Shown piece by piece: positions 5,715-9,945 of a stretch of DNA of 9,945 nt (positions are counted from its first letter, which is position 1; each line of letters begins with the position of its first letter). The stretch is from an uncultured Porphyromonadaceae bacterium (lineage in GTDB: Bacteria > Bacteroidota > Bacteroidia > Bacteroidales > UBA11471): the NCBI GenBank assembly GCA_900542765.1, contig UQOX01000044.1:1-9945 (forward strand), given 5' to 3'. The position numbers and the translations under genes are program-made. The notes below the pieces were generated by a model. The model searched no databases. It worked only from the letters and a program-made list of their open reading frames with translations, and had not been told where the DNA came from.

Positions 5715-7616
5715 ATGAAAAAAAGAATTTGGGGCTTAGCAGCCCTTTTATTAGGAAGTTTTTTCTCCGTACATGCCCAAGATGTCTCATCACTCACCTG
5801 GTCGCAAGTATGCTCAGGTAAAATGAGTTCGGAATGGTACGGGACGGAAGAAGCACAAAGCATTGCCGATGATGTATTGTATGTGCAGAAAACCAACGGC
5901 GGCTGGATGAAAAATGACGAGCTTCACCAACTCACGGCCGAACAAAAACAGTCGCTCTACAACAAGCGCAACGAACACTCCTGCTTCGACAACACAGCCA
6001 CCACGCAGGAAATGCGTTTCCTGGCCAAAGTCTACCAACAAACCGGCATAGAAAAATACAAAACGGCTTTCATGAAAGCCCTAAACCTGATTTTCACGGC
6101 AGAAAAAGGGTGTGGCGGTTGGTCACAATATTGGCCGCTTTCGGGCAATGGCAGCTACCAAGACTATATCACGTTCAACGACAACCTGACAACCAATGTC
6201 ATGCGGCTCCTGCAAGACATCATCGGCAACAAAGGCGATTTTGAAAACCTGGTCGATGACGAGACGCGTGCCCGGTGCGAAGCCTCTTTCCAAAAGGGAT
6301 TGGAAGTCATCATAAAATGCCAAGTAAACGACAACGGCACGATGGCCGCCTGGTGTGCCCAACACGACACGACCACATTCTTGCCGACCGAAGGCCGGCC
6401 ACATGAGTTACCCTCCATCAGCGGCAGTGAATCGGCCAGCCTGCTTTCGTTCCTGATGACCATAGAAAACCCTTCGAAGGAACTGCAAGCCACCATCACA
6501 TCGGCCGTCGAATGGCTCGATGCCCACAAAATCGAGGGCAAAGCCATCGAAGAGTTTACCAATGACGAGGGTGAAAAAGACCGCAGGGTCATCGACAAAC
6601 CCGGCAGCGCCATTTGGGGCCGTTTCATACAATTGGGCGGCGAAACCGGAGAACAAACATATGATGCCTTTTTTACCAAACTGAAAAACCGCAACAAATC
6701 GCGCTCCTACACAACCGGAGGCAAAACCTACACATATACCGAATATGAAATTGCCACCACTTCATACAGACCCGAGATGGCCTACCAACCCATATATGCC
6801 ATCTATGACGACCAATACCAGCACCTTTATTACCGGTTCCTCTACAACTTTGAAGATACCGACCCCGAAGTCGACAGCAAAGGTCTCGCCATACCCACCT
6901 CGCTGAATGCCATTCGACGCACGAGCTACCAGTTTCTCGGGAGTTGGTGCCTGAACGTCATCAATGTCGAATATCCGGCTTGGTTGCAGCGCATCAAGGA
7001 CCAGGAAGAATCGGCCGGATATGTAACTTACGCGCTGTCGTCGGAGACATACACCGGTTCTACGACCAGCGGTTCCACCACCTCCTATAATTTCTCGGGA
7101 GGAATAAGCATATCCAACGAAAAAGGAAAGGCTTATGCCACCGGACTATCTTCTGTCAAGAGCATTAAATATTCGGCCGGAGTAAAATACACCATCACCC
7201 TGCCCGACGGCATCACGGTCGACAAAATCAAGTTCTACGGATATGACAATTATGCAGAAGCCGATGCCTACATCAGTAATCTCAATGGCGTTACCTACAA
7301 CAGCACCGAATATGTTTTCCCCGCCAAAGACGAAAATGGCAATGTAACATTGACCTCCCACACGTTCGACTTTTCTGAGCAACCGGCAAGTGGCAACATC
7401 AATTTTACCGTCGCCGGAAAACAGTGCGGCCTTGCCATCACCCTCTTCTGCAAAGATTCGGCAAGCGGCATCACCGCCATCACGACAGATAACCGTTCCG
7501 GGCAGGAAAAGGGAAAGAAGATACTCCAAGACGGACAACTCTTAATCTATAAAGGCGGAAACTGGTACAACCTGGCGGGACAAATCGTGGAACAAGACGC
7601 GAGACCCGACAAATGA
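5715..7616 (+). CDS. Secreted pectate lyase, polysaccharide lyase family 10, with C-terminal beta-rich module
   Basis: This 633-residue exported enzyme should cleave polygalacturonate by beta-elimination. A signal peptide ends near SVHA-QD (21/22). The PL10 catalytic domain covers about 45-425, with TNGGWMKN (60-67), FDNTATTQEMRFLAKVY (91-107), GGWSQYWPL (134-142), ITFNDNLTTNVMRLL (152-166), WCAQHD (213-218), ELPSISGSESASLLSFLM (231-248) and a late Arg-containing segment RRTSYQFLG (401-409). A Ser/Thr/Gly-rich linker (441-457) leads to a beta-rich module (about 458-580) that I cannot assign and that may bind carbohydrate. A short tail follows (595-626, QDGQLLIYKGGNWYNLAGQI), of a type common at the ends of exported Bacteroidales proteins. 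The gene stands alone between terminators. Its role is probably pectin breakdown with the GH43-like enzyme and esterase on the other side of map. Confidence 0.9.
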   Translation: MKKRIWGLAALLLGSFFSVHAQDVSSLTWSQVCSGKMSSEWYGTEEAQSIADDVLYVQKTNGGWMKNDELHQLTAEQKQSLYNKRNEHSCFDNTATTQEMRFLAKVYQQTGIEKYKTAFMKALNLIFTAEKGCGGWSQYWPLSGNGSYQDYITFNDNLTTNVMRLLQDIIGNKGDFENLVDDETRARCEASFQKGLEVIIKCQVNDNGTMAAWCAQHDTTTFLPTEGRPHELPSISGSESASLLSFLMTIENPSKELQATITSAVEWLDAHKIEGKAIEEFTNDEGEKDRRVIDKPGSAIWGRFIQLGGETGEQTYDAFFTKLKNRNKSRSYTTGGKTYTYTEYEIATTSYRPEMAYQPIYAIYDDQYQHLYYRFLYNFEDTDPEVDSKGLAIPTSLNAIRRTSYQFLGSWCLNVINVEYPAWLQRIKDQEESAGYVTYALSSETYTGSTTSGSTTSYNFSGGISISNEKGKAYATGLSSVKSIKYSAGVKYTITLPDGITVDKIKFYGYDNYAEADAYISNLNGVTYNSTEYVFPAKDENGNVTLTSHTFDFSEQPASGNINFTVAGKQCGLAITLFCKDSASGITAITTDNRSGQEKGKKILQDGQLLIYKGGNWYNLAGQIVEQDARPDK

Positions 7617-7647
7617 CGAGAAACGAACAACAGCTTCGCTACACGCT

Positions 7648-7702
7648 CCACATAGAAACGGGAGGCAGGCGGTAAAATCGCCTGCCTCCCGTTTCTATGT
7701 GG
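7648..7702. terminator. Perfect 24-bp hairpin between convergent genes
   Basis: Bases 7648-7671 are the exact reverse complement of 7679-7702, with a 7-base loop. It lies between the pectate lyase stop (7616) and the CNNM protein stop (7716), which suggests a bidirectional terminator. There is no T run after either side; the T-rich part (TTTCTATG) lies within the stem arm. Confidence 0.75.
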
Positions 7703-7715
7703 CCGCTGACAATAA

Positions 7716-9008
7716 TTACTCTTCGGGCTCGCTATCGGCCTCCGTACGTTCCACAAGGACTTTGTCGATGCGGGCACCGTCCATATCGACGACCTCGAAC
7801 GAGAACCCGTTCCAAGAGACCTTCTCGCCGGCATGCGGAATATGCTCCAACAAGTCGAGCAACAGACCGCTTATCGTGTTGTAACTGGCCTGCTCGAAAA
7901 GTTCTTCTTTATCGAAATAGGTCAAGAAATCATAGAACGAGCACTGGCCATCGACCAGCCAACTCTCGGAGTCGGCGCGCTTCACGATGTCGGGGTCTTC
8001 GTGCGGACTGTCGATAGAGCCGACCAAGCCTTCGAGTATGTCGCGCAGGGTGATGATTCCTTGGCAACAACCAAACTCATCGCATATCAGTGCCTGACTG
8101 ATGCGTTTCTCCTTCATCTGGGCCAAGGCATCGTAGACGCTCATCGTCTCGTGGAAAAAGGTGGCAGGCGTAATGACCGAGTGGAAATCGAAATCCTCAT
8201 CATCGAGATGGAAGACCAGATTTTTGAGAGACACAACGCCCTTTACATCATCGAAAGAGCGGTCGATAACAGGATACATCTCATGCACGGTTTCGCGCAC
8301 AACCGCTTTCACCTCCTCGCGGGTCATCGCGATGTCAAGAGCCACCATGTCGGTGCGATAGGTCATCAGCGCATTGACCTTCAAATCGCCCATGATGAGG
8401 ACTCGTTCCATGATGTCCTGTTCGACTTCCTGCACCTCCCCGTCTTCGGCGCCTTCCTGTATTATCGACTTTATCTCATCTTCGGTAACCTTACTGCCGC
8501 CGTCCTTGATTCCCAGCAGGCTAAACATGACGGAGGTACTCTTGGCCAATATCCAAACAAAAGGGGCTGCCACGACCGAAATGAAATACATAAAGGGGGC
8601 TATCAATTTGGATATGCGCTCGGCCGAACTCATTCCGATGCGCTTGGGCACCAACTCACCGAAGATGATGGTAAAATAGGTCACCAAAATCACGATAATC
8701 GTCTGTGCCAAGGGTTGTGCATATACGGCAGGGACATGCCACTGCAACAATAAGGCGGCAAAGTCGGCCGAAAGGGTTGCACCCGAATAGATACCGGTAA
8801 GGATACCTATGAGGGTAATGCCTATCTGAACGGTAGAGAGGAATTTTTCGGGTTCACAAGCCAGTTTCAGGGCCGTGGAAGCAGACTTGCTCCCGCGCTT
8901 TTCATCAGATGCCAAACTGGATTTGCGAGCCGATATAACGGCTATTTCGGACATCGAAAAAAGGCCATTCAGTAAAATAAGAAAAATAATGATGAGAATC
9001 TCGTTCAT
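7716..9008 (-). CDS. CNNM-type membrane protein with CBS pair and CorC/HlyC domain
   Basis: This 430-residue inner-membrane protein belongs to the hemolysin-C/CorC family (DUF21-CBS-CorC_HlyC), whose members are linked to magnesium or cobalt transport and are often mis-called hemolysins. The CNNM domain covers 1-190, with hydrophobic segments near 3-19, 58-80, 102-118 and 135-165 and the hallmarks EKFLSTVQIGITL (54-66) and GELVPKRIG (117-125). A CBS pair spans about 210-332, with RISQALICDEFG (302-313) and GIITLRDILEGLVG (317-330). The C-terminal CorC_HlyC domain (about 345-422) contains ISGLLLDLLEHIP. The ATG at 9008 is chosen over one at 9095 because it begins the first membrane segment and because the promoter box at 9092-9085 lies inside the longer frame. 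It is monocistronic, with its end at the 24-bp hairpin. The transported ion is not predictable from sequence. Confidence 0.9.
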   Translation of the reverse strand: MNEILIIIFLILLNGLFSMSEIAVISARKSSLASDEKRGSKSASTALKLACEPEKFLSTVQIGITLIGILTGIYSGATLSADFAALLLQWHVPAVYAQPLAQTIIVILVTYFTIIFGELVPKRIGMSSAERISKLIAPFMYFISVVAAPFVWILAKSTSVMFSLLGIKDGGSKVTEDEIKSIIQEGAEDGEVQEVEQDIMERVLIMGDLKVNALMTYRTDMVALDIAMTREEVKAVVRETVHEMYPVIDRSFDDVKGVVSLKNLVFHLDDEDFDFHSVITPATFFHETMSVYDALAQMKEKRISQALICDEFGCCQGIITLRDILEGLVGSIDSPHEDPDIVKRADSESWLVDGQCSFYDFLTYFDKEELFEQASYNTISGLLLDLLEHIPHAGEKVSWNGFSFEVVDMDGARIDKVLVERTEADSEPEE

Positions 9009-9084
9009 GGATATTTCAATGGGTTCATAACAAAGTCGCTCGATTGAATGGTAAAATTTGACGACACAAGGCGACTCTTTTGTG

Positions 9085-9118
9085 CAAAGATACAACCATT
9101 GAAAGAAAAAAAAACAAA
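9085..9118 (-). promoter_or_regulatory. Promoter of the CNNM/CorC-like gene
   Basis: On the minus strand TATCTTTG occupies 9092-9085, preceded by TTTG at 9118-9115 with a slightly long 22-base spacer that is T-rich. Transcription would start near 9078, leaving a leader of about 70 bases before the ATG at 9008. The box position excludes the upstream ATG at 9095. Confidence 0.65.
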
Positions 9119-9344
9119 AAATATCTGTATATGTAATAACTTCTGTTGCCTAAGACTTGGGGCATAGCCTCCGATAGAGGATTATTTTGTTACACGATTA
9201 GGCATATATGGACCAATAACCGATACAGAGGCAGACGAGATGGACGCCAAGGTTGTCGCGAAATTTCCTTTACACAGAAACATGGTTAAACTTTTTTGTA
9301 CTTTGCCGCACGGGCATGATGTCACAATAGATTGTTTTTATTTG

Positions 9345-9352
9345 TACCTTTG
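9345..9352 (+). promoter_or_regulatory. -7 box of the YczE-like gene
   Basis: TACCTTTG matches TAnnTTTG exactly and is followed by CA, as is common in this phylum. No TTG box is found 19-21 bases upstream. Transcription would start near 9358, leaving a leader of about 13 bases before the ATG at 9371, so this supports 9371 as the intended start. Confidence 0.6.
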
Positions 9353-9370
9353 CACATCGAAATTCGAAAT

Positions 9371-9945
9371 ATGAAAAATTTGTTAAAAGACACCTGCTGT
9401 TCATTGTCGTTCTCTATTTCCTGGCCGCGGGCATTGTGCTTATCCTTCGTTCATCTTTGGGGACAACCCCGATTTCAAGCGTCAACTATGTATTAAGTCT
9501 GAACACGACATTCTCTTTGGGAACGTGGACATTCCTCATCAATCTGCTGCTCATCATCGGACAGTTCTGGTTTGTACGCGACTGCATGAACCGCCGGGAC
9601 ACCATAGATATTTTACTTCAAATTCCGTTCTCATTTCTCTTCGGCTTGTTTATCGACCTCAACATGTTGCTTACTACAACCCTGCAACCGCACCACTACA
9701 TCACCTCTATTGCCGTCTTGTTGCTTGGGTGCCTGGTACAGGCTGTCGGGGTGGTTTTGGAGATTAAACCGCGTGTAACGATGATGAGTGCCGAAGGTTT
9801 TGTGAGTTACGCCTCACGACGTTACCACAAAGATTTCGGGAAACTCAAAGTTGCTTTCGACGTCACGTTGGTGACACTTGCTCTTATCTTATCGCTCCTG
9901 CTCGCCCATAAAATCGAAGGGGAGCGCGAAGGAACCGTCATTGCA
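9371..9945 (+). CDS. YczE/YitT-like membrane protein, frameshifted near the start and cut by the window end
   Basis: From 9385 to the right edge one frame stays open for 187 codons and encodes a multi-spanning membrane protein of the YczE/YitT-like (DUF6198-type) group, whose function is not established. Hydrophobic segments include HLLFIVVLYFLAAGIVLIL, WTFLINLLLIIGQFWFV, ILLQIPFSFLFGLFIDL and IAVLLLGCLVQAVGVVLEI. The family-like RSSLGTTPISSVNYVLS follows the first. This frame has no ATG, GTG or TTG before 9436, where GTG would delete most of the first segment. The well-placed ATG at 9371 is in another frame and stops at 9494-9496 after 41 codons. Adding one A to the A run at 9385-9388 would give MKNLLKRHLLFIVV and join the two. 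A sequencing indel, a real mutation or -1 slippage would all fit. The 3' end lies outside the window. Confidence 0.7.

Larger units (their letters stand above)
9009..9370. other. Divergent intergenic region between CNNM and YczE-like genes
   Basis: These 362 bases carry the 5' leader and promoter of the CNNM gene on the minus strand and a -7 box for the YczE-like gene on the plus strand. A second promoter-like stretch, AAACTTTTTTGTACTTTGCC (9288-9307), contains TACTTTG, one base short of the consensus. I see no gene, RNA structure or repeat in 9120-9280. Confidence 0.5.

Noticed and set aside
7833..8753. A 306-codon plus-strand open frame opposite the CNNM/CorC gene
   Set aside because: It is a shadow of a well-supported CBS-domain membrane protein.
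9165..9190. CCTC...GAGG followed by ATTATTTTG as a possible terminator
   Set aside because: The stem is only 4 bp and no gene ends nearby on the plus strand.
1..9945. A CRISPR array, toxin-antitoxin pair, phage defence cluster or mobile element
   Set aside because: No regularly spaced repeats, paired small genes, nuclease or integrase motifs, or transposon ends were seen.

Overview
The window looks like a chromosomal segment of a Bacteroidales bacterium (Bacteroidota). The evidence is a set of Bacteroidetes-type promoters (a TTG/TTTG box, about 20 bases, then TAnnTTTG), starts that mostly lack strong Shine-Dalgarno sites, an abundance of exported carbohydrate-active enzymes, and protein families typical of gut Bacteroidales. 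The genus cannot be fixed from sequence alone. I see no tRNA, rRNA, CRISPR array, insertion sequence, integrase or phage gene.

Layout from left to right. (1) Bases 1-322 are non-coding, with a small hairpin repeat and a clear promoter. (2) A NimA-like flavin-fold protein (323-808, +) is followed by an orphan family-2 glycosyltransferase (901-1839, +). (3) A two-gene operon on the minus strand holds a GH43-type lipoprotein (4250 to 3318) and a secreted alpha/beta-hydrolase esterase (3321 to 1918). The two are joined by a 4-base ATGA stop/start overlap, and a bidirectional terminator separates them from the glycosyltransferase. (4) A divergent intergenic region carries two tandem promoters for a type I methionine aminopeptidase (4580-5437, +), which ends in a strong intrinsic terminator. 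(5) A secreted family-10 pectate lyase with an extra C-terminal beta-rich module follows (5715-7616, +). (6) A CNNM/CBS/CorC-HlyC membrane protein is convergent with it (9008 to 7716, -), and a perfect 24-bp hairpin lies between the two. (7) A YczE/YitT-like membrane protein begins near 9371 and runs off the right edge. Its 5' end contains an apparent one-base frameshift.

The GH43-like enzyme, the esterase and the pectate lyase together suggest pectin or arabinan side-chain breakdown in the cell envelope: backbone cleavage, arabinose-type side-chain removal and ester removal. There is no SusC/SusD pair or regulator here, so this is not a complete polysaccharide utilisation locus as seen in this window. 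The other genes look like unlinked housekeeping or accessory functions.

Most of the window is ordinary, and I found no convincing new multi-gene system. Three observations stand out. A 17-base element (with a third, degenerate copy) sits a fixed 49-50 bases upstream of three separate promoters. The YczE-like gene has an apparent frameshift. The esterase carries an N-terminal STN-like domain.
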